A DNA stretch of 64,000 nucleotides from Sphagnum magellanicum. Lineage: Eukaryota; Streptophyta; Sphagnopsida; Sphagnales; Sphagnaceae. The number at the start of each line of letters is the position of its first letter. Within the stretch, counting starts at the first letter, position 1. The stretch is from positions 5,520,501-5,584,500 of the forward strand of contig CM038925.1 of assembly GCA_021904315.1 (NCBI GenBank), written 5' to 3'. The notes under the pieces were generated by a model that saw only the letters and a program-made list of their open reading frames with translations, did not search any database and had not been told where the DNA came from. Below, piece after piece: positions 49,378-61,275 of the stretch. A program made the position numbers and the translations under genes.

Positions 49378-52300
49378 TCTAAGCAAATTGATCTATGAAC
49401 TTAATGCCTCACATTAGACAAGGTCACGAAAAGGCTTGGGATTGAAATGGGCTGAACGTAGTGGTAAGGATGTCACTCATGTTGTACGTTACAATCCAAA
49501 GGGTAGACTAGTTGGTGGTGGTAGGCATTCATGGTTGATTGCCCTTTGAGGCTACGCCTTGAAACTTAATTTGGCAATTGGTGATATTCGAAGGTAACTA
49601 GCTAAAGAGCTAAAAGCCATTAAATAAACCCTAGAAATGGCCTTTGCGTATTTGGACTATCCTTTCACATACAAGTTTGTAAAAGATTAGGTTGTAGTTG
49701 TGATGAAAAGTAGGCAAGGGTGGTTTGAAGAAAAAAACAGAAAAGGGTGAACCTCAACCATGAAATTGCAGTGAGGCTCATTGGGAGCAACTCAAAAGGG
49801 TTTTGATGCAAGAAGAAAATGTTGATAGAGTAGTTCAAATGGCTAAAGTTCGAGTAACCCAAAAAAATGCATCTTGATGTAGGTGAGGTGGTGACATTGG
49901 TGTTGAGGAAAGGATGGTATATTTCAATCCTTTTGCCAACTCTTTGTTAATTAAATTAACTACTGCATTCATGGTCAAAGATTTTAATTTTGCAACTTGG
50001 GTTGGATGGGATTTAGGAGGAAGAGCTTGGGATGACCCCCACATTGCAGGAGAGCTAAATTGAATGTGAAAGGAACAAACACACCAAGTGTAAAAGGCAT
50101 GAGTTGGACAATTCTAAGGTTAGATTAAAGTTGAACCTCGTTATTGAGAAGTTAGATTGTTAAGGGAGATTCTAGTTATGTTAGAAGACATGCATGATTC
50201 TATGCCAATTATTTTGTGATAGTAGTTTAAGGTTTGGGTGTTATTTGAAATTGTAGATTCATATGTTGTAGCATGGGTATGGCTACCATTGCTTCATAAT
50301 GTAATAAGTATAAGTTGACCTTTTCTTTTGAACATCTTGTGGCGCTTGAGGAGATAGGCAATAGGACAACACCTTTTTGGGGGTTACATGTTTTTTTCAT
50401 AGAATTTTGTCATGTTTCATGTGAGTGCATCATGTCAATAACATATTTTCAAATTAACATTTCTAAAGTGCAAGTAGACTTCTCTTTGTGAATGTAGGTG
50501 TTATTCATTAAGGTAATTTGAAGCACGCCCAAGTTTTATTTGTAGGTTGATGCAGAGATGGGTTATACCGTGGTTGATTTGAACCAAGGGATCACATTTG
50601 AGATTGAGATTCATTTTGAAGCTATGGAAAATAACCATGATGAATTGAAAGCTATGCAAGGTACCTTAATGCAAAACCATGATTGAATGTCAAACATGAT
50701 GGAGGAGATCTTAGCCTTTATGAAGACATCATCAGTTGGATATGAGGGGAAGAAAAGATCAGATGATGTGAAGTTACCATCTCTTGCTAGGAGCCTAGGA
50801 GTGGTAAGGCAAATTAGTTAGAAGTTCATGTTATTTGTTGTTTTGAGTCCCCTTGCAATACTATAATACAAGTTGTTCTTTCAGCATCTATTGGTTGTAG
50901 AATGATGGATCTAAACAACAATGCAAAATATAAGATTGCTATTTGGGTCATTTTGTCTTAAGCCTAATTAATCATTCCATCTAATGTGTTATGTGGGATG
51001 GTGAGTGTAGGGTAACTACTTGACTTCATCACCAAAACATATTATAAAGGTCCAAGAGGAGATAAGCAAATCACTTTTAGGAGACTTTGACCAAGGTGTG
51101 GACTTGTACACCATCTGACATGCTTGCCACCAAGGAAGAAACTATTAGTTTAAAGGGTGTACATAAAACATCTAATGTTGGTTCTAATGATTTCTTGATG
51201 GTGAGTTCTAAAAGGTAAACATGATTTCAAACACATGGGAATAAAGTTATAGATGGCAACAAGATGCCGATGGATGTTTTTCTGGTCATTATTGATCACT
51301 AGATGATGCTTACTGCCACGAAAGAGGTGAGTTCTAGTTTACTAGTGAGCACTTGCACCATTAGTGCCTCCCTAAGGCAATTAGTAGTATACATGGTGTG
51401 TCACCTCTTGGTACTAGATGTTAACAAGTTTTTGTGTGAAACGCAACTTTTGAAATAAGGAAAAAACTGGAAGCCTTTATTTCATGCGGTCAAATGTGAA
51501 AACAAACTTGTAAGCCCACGACCCAAATTTGGTGAGCATTTGGAGTTGTGCAACCCAAAGTTTGAGATTGGCATTTGGTCATTAACAACACATTGCAACT
51601 TGCTTCCTATGGTTGACTTTTTGTTATAGGGTAGGTTAGGGGTTAAACCACTATTTGTATGGGGTGTGGAGAAATGCTTGGAGATAGGCATTTGTCATCC
51701 ATTACATCCAAACATGATCTTTCTATTGAAAAACATGAAAACAAGGTGGGAGGAGATCAGTCCAAGGTTTAAATAGTTAAGTCTTAGCATCACTTTATTG
51801 ATCGATGATTATACATATAAGTGCATTGGAAATCCCCCATTTTCCTACATCTTACCCCAACCCTACAACAACTTGGTATTGGATAACTATTTGTTGGAGA
51901 ATCTACAACTTTACCTTGTAGGCTTGTTTGAGGTTCAAAGTACCTTAGGATATGTGGGGTTAAATCCACATGGGTAGTAATGGCTGACAAGATTGAACCT
52001 ACCTTAAAAAGTTGTAAGAGATTTTGCATGGTCTTCTATGCTTTAGGTGAATGGCAATGTTAAACCATTCTATGCATTTGTAATTTAGTTAGGACTTTAT
52101 AATGTAAGTGTAAAAAGTTTGTTAGGTATGTATAAGTAAATGGGCCTTGAATCATTTGTTTGGGAATCTATACGGGTGAACTTGGTAATGGGCCCACAAA
52201 TATATTCAAAGAAATGCACATTAATGGAAAAAATTGCAGGTTATAAGAAGGTTCTTAAGTCACAAATAAAGGAAACAATTAAGCGACTTTGTGTAGAAAC

Positions 52301-53000
52301 CCACCCAACTATAAATTGTGAACATGTTTGTGTGCAATTTGAGTTTGATTTCAAGTTTAATATATGGTTTACAGTTTGAGTTTTACTTTTAGTTTGAGTG
52401 ATGGTTTTTACTTTAACAACAAAATTACATTTGCAAGTTATATTGAATCCAGTTTGAATCTCAATTTTGGTTTTGATTAACTTTGTTTGTAACTATTTCG
52501 TAGTATTAGGTGGCACCCATGTCACCTAAAATATTAAACATCCTAATCACAATAGACATGCCATTTGGCATCCATGTCATTAAAAAAAGACAATTAAGTC
52601 AAAACAAATAGGCCATTTGTCATACATGTTAACTAAGCTATTAGACACTATAGTGAAACTGGACATGCCATGTGAGTTCCATGTCACCAAGAAGTTAATC
52701 ACATCTATTAACACGGACAACTATATGTCAACACAAACTACATACACTTTAGTAATAATGGACATGCCTAGCCGGATATAAATAGACACTTAGTCATGAT
52801 AGATTCATGTGGTGAAAATGACTTGTCTATTTTGATTGTAGCAAAATTTGTCCACTATCCATTGTGATCGAAAATTTAGTCATAAAAACCAACATATACA
52901 TAAATGTAATAGTGTGGTTAAACACATATTGAAACCCCATACAAACAAAGGAGGGGGCCTTGACACGTCCCCTAACAAAATATTAAATATTAGTTTCAAG
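49378..53000. other. AT-rich DNA with broken plus-strand coding-like words
   Basis: Protein-like fragments such as EAHWEQLKRVLMQEENVDRV (about 49,775-49,834) and MMEEILAFMKTSSVGYEGKK appear on the plus strand among many stops, suggesting a degraded transposon body. No family can be named with confidence. Confidence 0.35.
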
Positions 53001-56000
53001 TTTGGTAGTGTTATTATTGACCATATGCTTATATCAAATCACGAAAGACATAATTCCAAGAATTGACAATGGTTGGTTCTACGGTTTACAAACTTGTTAC
53101 CACATCTCATTGCGGGAATTAGTGGTTTCCATTTGTTTCCAAATTTCACATGCATTGCTTGACACAATAATCTATTAACATCTAGGACCAATAGATGTCA
53201 TACCTTTTTAAATTACCAAAATGCTTAAATTGATAACATTGCAATTACCCACCTATTTTGCAAAAAGGATATGTTAACTAGCTTGTGGAACATTTGCATC
53301 TAATGGTATTGACATGGTAGTATCCATGATTTGCTTCCCACGAATGTTCATTTGTGTTTATTATATGCACTACCAATCTTCATGTTCGAATTGGAACCAT
53401 TAGATGTTTGCACCATTACATTTGTAGTTTAGGCATAATTCGAAAATTCATCCCTTTTCAACTCCATGAATGGTTGCATTCGAACTCTTTATTTTGTTAA
53501 TGAAATTAAGCCCCAACCCTAAAAAATAATCCTATAATTGGATTTTCCACATCTTACATCAATAAGTTGTAAAAACAAAAGTAATACATAATGCACCTAC
53601 AAACAAAGGGGAACTATGAACTAAAATCCACATCCTCAAATGTTTAGGATTTAGCTCCACTTTTATAGTTGGAAGCAATCCATTTTACCACTATCTAATT
53701 GCCATCATTTATTTATTCCTTGGCAATACCATCTGATTTTTCTTTTTCCTCCAATCTATAAAAAATATCATGAATAGAGGATGTTGATTTCAAGAATGCA
53801 AACATCTCTTCCATCATTGTTGACTGTGCTAGATTATAGATATGCCTTTCAAGTTTTTATACATCTAAGCAAAAATGTCATTACACTCCATTAATAATTC
53901 CTTCAACAAACTCATGTTCTCCCATGCCAGTTGTGCATTAACCTTAATCGTATGTGGACTATCCTTTGTACCCAAATTAATCTTCATGAATTATTGGACT
54001 TTAGTTAACGTCTATTGTTAAGGCCACTTGGTGAACTATGGAGTTTGGTTGTGAAGAGATGTAGGAGTAGAAGATAAAATCTACTTTTGCAATGTAGGTA
54101 AGCAAGTAACTTAAGTATTTTCCTATCAAATTAGGAGGAAAGAAAAACCAAGCATTCAACAAATTTTTTTTTGAAGCAAATACAAGTTTAAAGAGCTTAC
54201 AATGAAAAAAATACTTCCAACAACAATTGGAAAAGATAACTTTCACAATATCAAAAAATGCACAAAAACTTCATAAACTTATATTAAAACATCCCTTTTT
54301 CATCAACATTAAGATCATAGAATTATAACAACGAATGATGTATTTCAACTACCTAGGGTTCCCCATATAAAACCTTTAAAGTAGTTAAAAATGGCGAAAA
54401 TCCAAAAAGTTAGGGGAATCCCAAAAATCTCTTTAAAACTCATAGTAAATCCTTTCTAGAAATCCTTATATAAAGTCAATCTAATCAACTAACATTTTGG
54501 TTTAAAAATATACACAAGTCAAAAATCAATAATACGTTTTTGGTAACAAAAAATCGATAGTAGTTTCTAATAATGATTTGTGGAAATAGTTCTCAATAGT
54601 GATTTTTGGTAATAAAACTTTGATAACGTTTCTTGGTTACAAATTTTTGGTAGCACTTTTTAGTAACAAATTATCAGTAACACCTTTTGATAACATATTT
54701 CCGATAACACTTCTTGATAATGGTTTCCAGTAGTAGGTTTTCGGCATTGATTTTCAATATTGGTTTCTGGTAGTCAAAATTGATACTAACAACTCTTTTT
54801 TTTTAAATTCTCACATTTTTTACACCCTAAACAACATCCACCTTGCAATTTGCAATTCTTACATTTTGATTTTGCTAATGTTTCATCTACCTATACAAAA
54901 CTTGGTTTGTGGTGGCAAAAAGTTTCAATATACACCATGTTTTCAATAATTACTTCAAGTTCTTTGTTGACCCTTTCCTCAAGAACAATTCTATGGTCTA
55001 CTATAGTGTCTTATGAAGCACTATAATTTAATTTTTTATTCCTCTCCCATTTTCAATTTTATTGACTCTTAATGAAGTTACTCCTTCTAAAAGTAAACTA
55101 ATGCTACCAATAGAAAATAGAATCATGATAAAATAGGGCCAACCATAGTCAAAGTGAGGTATATTTGGGGGGAAGTTAAGGCAATTGACAATCACGTCAT
55201 TTAATCGTCCTAAACCTTGTGGCAATCAAAAGTTTGTATTGGGGTGATAGAAAAAAATTCAAGTAGTGATTGAATTTTTTTCATGTAATGATTAAAATGT
55301 TTTTGGCCAACAATTAAATTTTTTTAGTGTTAGATCAATTATGGAGATTTAACCATTGTCCATCAAACGATTGAAAATTTTCAATCGGTCAATTTGATGA
55401 ATGAATTTTTTTGGTTGCTTAAGTTGGTGGTCAAATTTTTTAAGCAATGATTGAATTTTTTGAGTAGTGATTACAAGCGCTTGCGGATCAATGGTGGAGA
55501 TTGAACCATTGTTGATTGAAACATTTGAAATTTTTGGTCACTTGATTTGGTGAATGAATTTTTTGGTTGCCTAGTTTAATGATTAAAAAATTGGGCATTC
55601 AAAAATTTTCGATTGAAAAACTAATTTAACCAAAGGAATTGGATCGTTGAAAAAAATCGTCAACATCTGTCCTAATAGACAAAACTAATGTGTTCGGATG
55701 GATGTTGACACGACAACAAACCCAAATTGGGCATGTCATGCCATTTTTAACAACCTGGGGGCCATTGAGATGCACCTCAAACTATTCCTCTTGCGGTATT
55801 AACATAAAGGTTATCCATAGCCACATTGGTTGATTTTAATCGATTTGGAACAATATGAACCTACATTTGTGCTATAATAATTGATATGTCCATAAAGGTA
55901 ATCTAACTGTAATTGGAAGATTGGTTTACACCCTTCCACACACATCACCTCCATCGTTTTCATGGGTATAGAGATGACATTATCAACAATTAAATATGAT

Positions 56001-56049
56001 GATATAGATTGATACGTGAATTCATCAAGTACATGTTATATTATTCCTT
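53001..56049. other. AT-rich DNA with two diverged tandem repeats
   Basis: Around 54,530-54,780 a 30-40-bp unit of the type GATAACACTTTTTGGTAACA repeats imperfectly. At 55,329-55,436 and 55,484-55,588 a block containing GGAGATT(T/G)AACCATTG, CGATTGAAA-like and GAATGAATTTTTTTGGTTGC repeats with a period near 155 bp. No gene. Confidence 0.5.
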
Positions 56050-57876
56050 AGCACAATGGATCATCAATGTAAAGGCATTCATTCATAACATGTCCTTTCT
56101 ATTGATAGTACCTACCCCTATTGGATGGTGAAGATATGGGTATTTGATTTGGCACATGGATTTGTCAATGTAATGGTTGTCCATTCACCATCCTTGTTAT
56201 TCCAACAAAATGCATAAATCATACGTTCCATACAATTGTCCATAGTTTATGCTTTCGTCACCAACTACTCGTTTACAAAGACATGTGGAGTTTGTGCAAA
56301 CGATTGATGCACTATGTTTTATAATTTGTTTTGTTTGAGTAATTATAATATTTGAATTGTTCCAACAATGTATGGTACTAGTGATTCCACTACTTGATTA
56401 ACATTCACTCATTATTCATTAAACAACTTTAGAATAGTTATGAATTTGTTCCCACTATTTGGTGGTTCATAGTATGGTGGAATCTTGGATTGCCAAGCAT
56501 GTACATGGGCCACCCATCTTGTTGTGGATATTTATTCTTTCTCCAACTCCATGCTTTCACTACTAAATGAACCTTCAAAATTTGAATGTTGAAGAGTTCA
56601 AAATCCCTATCCCTCCCCTTCTAACAGTTGTTGATTCAAATTTGGAAATACATGTTTTGTGTGAATCCCAAAAATTCTTCAAATAATTTTTTTTCCCAAA
56701 GTATTAATCTCAGTCATTGTAGTTCTACTTCATTTATAGTTTGAAGTTCTTTTGAAACATTTATCTTCATTAGAATATTCATGTACATTGTAGGTTTTCC
56801 TTTGTTTTTGACATTTGTGGGTTTTGTGATTACACACATGTTGTTGTTACAACCTCCATTTCTTCATGTTCACAACATACTTTTGTTGGTGGCACGAACA
56901 TTATTTATGGATCTCTATCCATTGCTTGATTTAATTGCATTCATAAGCATCCTATAATCATTATGTTCATTTTTCCCTTCCCTAACCAAGATCTCATGAT
57001 AAATTCCTTTGTAGACCAAACTTTCAAAACAACTATGATCCCACTTAGATTTAAATCCTTTAAAAACTTTAATCAATCAATAACATGTAGATTTAGAAGA
57101 AAATAGAAAATATGCAATTTATTTACAGAATAATAACAATATATCAAAAAACAACCTAAAAAGAACTACAATTCTTTCTTGAGTTCATCCCAAAAATGAT
57201 CGTCAAATGTCAAAATGAAGAAAAAGAAGTTTTGGAATTTGAAAAAATGTACTTCCTTTACTGCTCTTTTTTGGCTGGTCCTTTGGCTTTGCATTTGAAA
57301 GATGATTGGTAAAGCTTGAGAAGGCACTCCTATAACATTTTAAATCACTCAAAATGGAGAAGAATTGAGAAAGATCTGCCAAAGTATTCGATCATAGGCT
57401 GCCTTGGTGATGGGCCAGCATACCCTAACTACTTACTAACTATTCCTCCTTTAACACAATCATACAAGCATGTATATTGACCATACCTTTTTTCGGGTGC
57501 TGAATTGATATAGCCCCTATACCCATTCATGCATCATTTATAGGGGTATTCCTTATATATATATCTGTAAAATATGAAAACTCTTGTGACGCAATGGTTT
57601 TTTCTTTTTCTTTCTCAAATTTTTGATCTAGCTGAGGTAGCAGGCATCCATAAGCTGTTGTAGCCAAATTTGGCTTTTACATAAATATGAAAGGAAAACT
57701 TTAAAAACATCCTTATACTTTTTGGTTAATAATTACTTGAAACATGTATAGAAATCTGGTGAATTTTCTAGATTATTTTAATTCAATTTTTCGTGATTTG
57801 CTTTCAAAAAAATCATTGAATTTGTGACGCAAAGTCTCAAATTTTTTTGTTTTACGCGCGTGCAAAATGGTCGGCC

Positions 57877-57882
57877 CACGTG
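57877..57882. promoter_or_regulatory. G-box (CACGTG) upstream of germin-like copy 2
   Basis: CACGTG within GGCCCACGTGGTGACG, about 1.26 kb before the ATG. This hexamer is a known bZIP/bHLH target, with CACGTGG an ABA-response core. Function here is inferred only. Confidence 0.35.
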
Positions 57883-58113
57883 GTGACGGTCTACCCTGTC
57901 TGTCCATGGATGTGGACCAAAGATTATTGGGCGGGCGGATTCCGTAACCTGTTGTCGCTGTCTCGGGGGAAGACTTACCACTTGGGCAGCCCCCGATGAC
58001 CGGTCAGAGATCGGCCCTTCCCGAAGGAAACGCATGACTGTGTATACGCGTTGTCTGGACTGCAGCCTGTATAGCTGCCGAATCATCTACATAGATCGCG
58101 TGCGTGTAATCTA

Positions 58114-58119
58114 CACGTG
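58114..58119. promoter_or_regulatory. Second G-box (CACGTG) upstream of copy 2
   Basis: CACGTG within CTACACGTGGTGGG, about 1.03 kb before the ATG and 240 bp from the first one. Absent from copy 1. Confidence 0.35.
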
Positions 58120-58940
58120 GTGGGCATCTCGTACCCTCGAATCACCATGTAATCAAAGTCAGCCCTTTCTTAGCCTCCGTGCAACCGCCGGCAAGTAACC
58201 GTACTAACGACCATGATCTACGACACTTTGTTTGAGACGGGCTAAACCCCTAAGAAGGCTAGTTTGTAAGAGGAGCAAATTTTCAAGTTCACCGTTTGAT
58301 GTGGAGTGGACCTCACTAAAATACTACCCTGTGCAAATTTAGGACTAGGTCCCACAGTTTGTGCCCCTCCCATTAATTGGCCCAGGCCAGAAATGGTGAG
58401 AAACAGTTTTGGAAATTAAAGTTGTATGCAGCCAATGACAAGGCTCAGGATGCACTCAGCTTTTTGTATTTTGGGGTGGGAGGGGGGGGGGGTCCAGGGA
58501 TTTTTTTCCTCTTGTTCCCAATGTGTTCCCATCGTATTCACACGAGGCTCCTACCCGGTTCCCAGAGGGCTCCCCAAGTTCCCAATGTGTTCCCAACAGC
58601 ACCTCAACTTTATCCCACACAAAGTTGCATTCCCATGTACACAAACTGAAAAGTTGGAGAGCACATTTGATTCTATATCTGGACTTGGGGTCCGAAGAGA
58701 TGTTTCTACTGGGGAGTGCCCAATGTTCCAAAAGACTGGTGATGGGTCAATCAACCTGGCCCCTTCCAAAAAGATTTTGTCCTTTGTCTCAGTATGCCAC
58801 TATATCCTACAGCTTCTAGAGCCATCGGTTAGAATGGTCCATCACGGGATTGACAAGGACCGTAGACAATTGATTGAACGTGTACGCACTTTTCCACCTC
58901 CACCTTTGGCATCCCTTGTACGCCACCTTGGCCATCTCAC

Positions 58941-58948
58941 TATAAATC
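58941..58948 (+). promoter_or_regulatory. TATA box of germin-like gene, copy 2
   Basis: TATAAATC about 200 bp upstream of the ATG, matching copy 1 exactly. Confidence 0.6.
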
Positions 58949-59143
58949 CAAACTGCACACTCCTCCATTCCAACTGCAGAGCTCACCTGACTCCTCTTCT
59001 TACACTGCTTTCCTTGCCTATCAGACCCCTTCGTCCTACACTAGTATTGCTGGCTCAATTGTTTTCTGCCTACCTGGGGTCAAGAATTTTCTCTAACTTT
59101 GCTCAATCTGCAGCGGTCTCCCCAACAAGCATTCGTCAACGCG

Positions 59144-59833
59144 ATGGCTGGGAGCTTTTCAGCTCACGTCCGTCGTGTCACAGTGGCACTTTTTGTGTTG
59201 CAGCTAGCTCTCCTCCCCATGATGGCCATTGCATCAGATGCGGACCCAGAGCAAGACTTCTGTGTCGCCGCCGATGTCAACAACCCCACCATCGTTAACG
59301 GTCTGGTCTGCAAGAACCCTGCCCTTGTGACCGGCACCGACTTCATGTCCCCTCTCTTGGCCGCCCCTGGAAACACCAACAACCCCCTTGGAAGTAACGT
59401 CACAGGAGCATTTGCAGGACAATTCCCGGGCATCAACACTTTGGGGATTTCCATGGCACGCCTGGACTTCGCTAAAGGAGGTCTCGTCCCACCCCACACA
59501 CACCCTCGGGCCACAGAGATTATTTTCGTGGTGGAGGGTTCTTTGTTCGTCGGTTTCGTGAGCACCGATGAAAAACTTTATTCAGCCACGTTGCAGCAGG
59601 GCGATCTGTTTGTGTTCCCGAGAGGTCTTTTGCACTTCGAGCTCAACGTGTGCGACGGTACTGCAACTGCAATTGCAGCCCTGAACAGCCAGAACCCAGG
59701 TACGCAAATACAGGCAGTAGCGTTATTCAATTCCAACATCACCGAGGTGGTCTTGGAAAAAGCATTCGGATTGGGTGAAAAGGCAGTCCAAAAGATCGAG
59801 TACGCAGTCACAGCTGCTAATAAGAAAGCTTGA
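59144..59833 (+). CDS. Germin-like protein (secreted cupin), copy 2
   Basis: The 229-residue product is identical in every residue to the copy 1 protein: signal peptide 1-31, C40 and C56, germin box 1 with H118, H120 and E125, box 2 with H164, and glycosylation motifs at N85 and N198. The one coding difference noticed between the copies is a silent ATT versus ATC in an isoleucine codon of box 1 (residue 126 or 127). The frame is open to 59,099 but the first ATG is at 59,144. The gene is expected to act in the apoplast as a homo-oligomeric metal cupin. The proximal promoter is shared with copy 1, but the region beyond about 600 bp upstream differs by the 0.9-kb block. Both genes point toward their outer flanks, so they are divergent from the roughly 38-kb spacer. 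Confidence 0.94.
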   Translation: MAGSFSAHVRRVTVALFVLQLALLPMMAIASDADPEQDFCVAADVNNPTIVNGLVCKNPALVTGTDFMSPLLAAPGNTNNPLGSNVTGAFAGQFPGINTLGISMARLDFAKGGLVPPHTHPRATEIIFVVEGSLFVGFVSTDEKLYSATLQQGDLFVFPRGLLHFELNVCDGTATAIAALNSQNPGTQIQAVALFNSNITEVVLEKAFGLGEKAVQKIEYAVTAANKKA

Positions 59834-60013
59834 ATCAAAGGTCATACATATTCATACATACTCTATGTCTATAGATGTTGCATGAGATGCAACCTTTAAA
59901 TTATTCTTTAGGGACTGCCTATGGCACTGCAGCAAATTTTGTGCGGGGCATCAGATTCAGTATCCCACTTGACATGAAAGTGGTTGAGTTGGCCGTCATG
60001 CCATTCAATTCCC

Positions 60014-60019
60014 AATAAA
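60014..60019 (+). terminator. Poly(A) signal of germin-like gene, copy 2
   Basis: AATAAA about 180 bp after the stop codon, within the near-identical 3' region. Confidence 0.6.
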
Positions 60020-60410
60020 GTTTTATCTTTTGCAATATTTCGTGGATGGTTACAAACCTTGTGTGCTTTGGCCATTAGCGCAACATGGATTGGTGTTGTG
60101 TCCCTGTAGAATGTTCCATGCATACGCGCAATTGCTTTGAATAAAGAAAAGAGAAGAGGACCTCTGGTGGAAACTACTATGTGGTGGGTAAGTGCATCTT
60201 GACGGAGTTAAACTACCAATAAATTGAGGGCTAAAAATACTTTGCCTAACTTGGTTAGGAAAAAACATTTGGTATCCAGTTCTCTTTATCCTACCCAATT
60301 GGTGAATATTTAGTCTTGTCTTGAATATTCATCCTATCTGGCACATGAAACGGGGGGGTACTTATTTGTGCTACTATTAATTAGGAGGGGGGGGGTTGCA
60401 CCCCTGGAGT

Positions 60411-60640
60411 TTTTCCTTTTCTCTTTGAGAAGGAGCCACATTGATTGGCCCACCGCCAATATTTTTGGAACATCGGGCACTGCCCAACAGAGAAGCCTAG
60501 ACATGCTTCCCTCCCCAAAATAGAAGCATAGTTAAGTTTTTCTCTTTCGACAAAGATCCACATTCATTGGCTGATGGCCAATAATTTTGGATCATTGCGC
60601 ACTGCCCAATGTAGAAGCCTAGACTTCTTCCCCAAATAGA
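60411..60640. repeat. Two tandem copies of the germin-like upstream element
   Basis: Units at about 60,411-60,520 and 60,535-60,640 resemble the promoter block at 15,782-15,880: GAAGGAGCCACATTGATTGG, CCGCCAATATTTTTGGAACAT, GGGCACTGCCCAACAGAGAAGC. They lie in the orientation of copy 1, opposite to the gene of copy 2. They may be debris of another germin-like promoter, or the block may itself be a repeat. Confidence 0.65.
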
Positions 60641-60739
60641 CACATAGTTCTGCTTCCCTTTGGGCCCCCATTTACAACTTACTAGTTTGAACCCCGTGCC
60701 TAATGCACAGGTGTGTGTGTATTTGACGGTACATATTAC

Positions 60740-61275
60740 AAAACCAGATATGAAGTACAATTTTTTTAAACAACTGTCTATACTCATGGTGACACACTGA
60801 AAATCCAATGTAGAAATCTGGCAATCTTTTACTATTTTTCCACCTCACTTTTGGCTTTTGAAACCCTCCAAAATCACTTCATTTTTGAATTTTTCATTTC
60901 ATTTTTTAGCGAAATTTCTCTGGGAAAAATAATGGCATCAAGGGCTTAAGTGGCAGAATCTGCCAAAGAGGACCTAATCCTTAGCATTAAAAGTAAGGAG
61001 TCAAGCCCCATGACAAATTTGTAGGCCGGCCATAGAGGACCCCTTTCTTGACATTAAGAGTAGGGATGTAGTTGCAGAATGACAAAATCAGCAGCAAGTG
61101 CAATTGGGTCTCAATTAAACACCAGGTGAGCCTGAATGGTCATCCCCAGCCCTTTTATTTATTGGAAAAAATTCGCAGAAAAGTGAAATTAAAAATTGAA
61201 AAATTGAAAAAGAAGTGATTTTGAGGGAAAAAATAGTAAATAATAATACCATTTAAAAATCTGGATCACATAAGG
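60740..61275. repeat. Foldback element (arms about 120 bp)
   Basis: Sequence at 60,808-60,930 (AAATCTGGCAATC, TTACTATTTTTCC, CTCCAAAATCACTTC, ATTTTTGAATTTTTC, AGCGAAATTT) returns inverted at 61,150-61,270 (AATTCGCAGAAAAGTG, GAAAAATTGAAAAAGAAG, TGATTTTGAGGG, AAAATAGTAAA, AAATCTGG). Its left part carries the dispersed repeat phrase CCAGATATGAAGTACAA. Confidence 0.6.

Larger units (their letters stand above)
57650..58561. other. Upstream block present only in copy 2, with GC-rich core
   Basis: The block begins with the dispersed repeat also seen at 47.7 and 48.5 kb and is continuous with that repeat across the left junction, so it is probably ancestral and lost from copy 1. Its core (about 57,850-58,260) is GC- and CpG-rich in contrast to everything around it and contains CACGTG twice. 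Confidence 0.7.
56050..60141 (+). repeat. Duplicated germin-like segment, copy 2 (inverted)
   Basis: This is the reverse complement of copy 1. The core 57,211-60,141 is about 98-99 percent identical to 16,445-14,426 apart from about 0.9 kb at 57,650-58,561 absent from copy 1. The distal part 56,050-57,070 matches 18,110-17,100 at much lower identity. Homology to copy 1 drops abruptly at 60,141, just beyond the gene's 3' end. Confidence 0.88.

Noticed and set aside
58090-58150. tRNA-derived SINE start (TGGTGGGCATCTC ... CCTCGAATC)
   Set aside because: Only a weak resemblance to Pol III A and B boxes, no cloverleaf and no tail; left as part of the GC-rich block.
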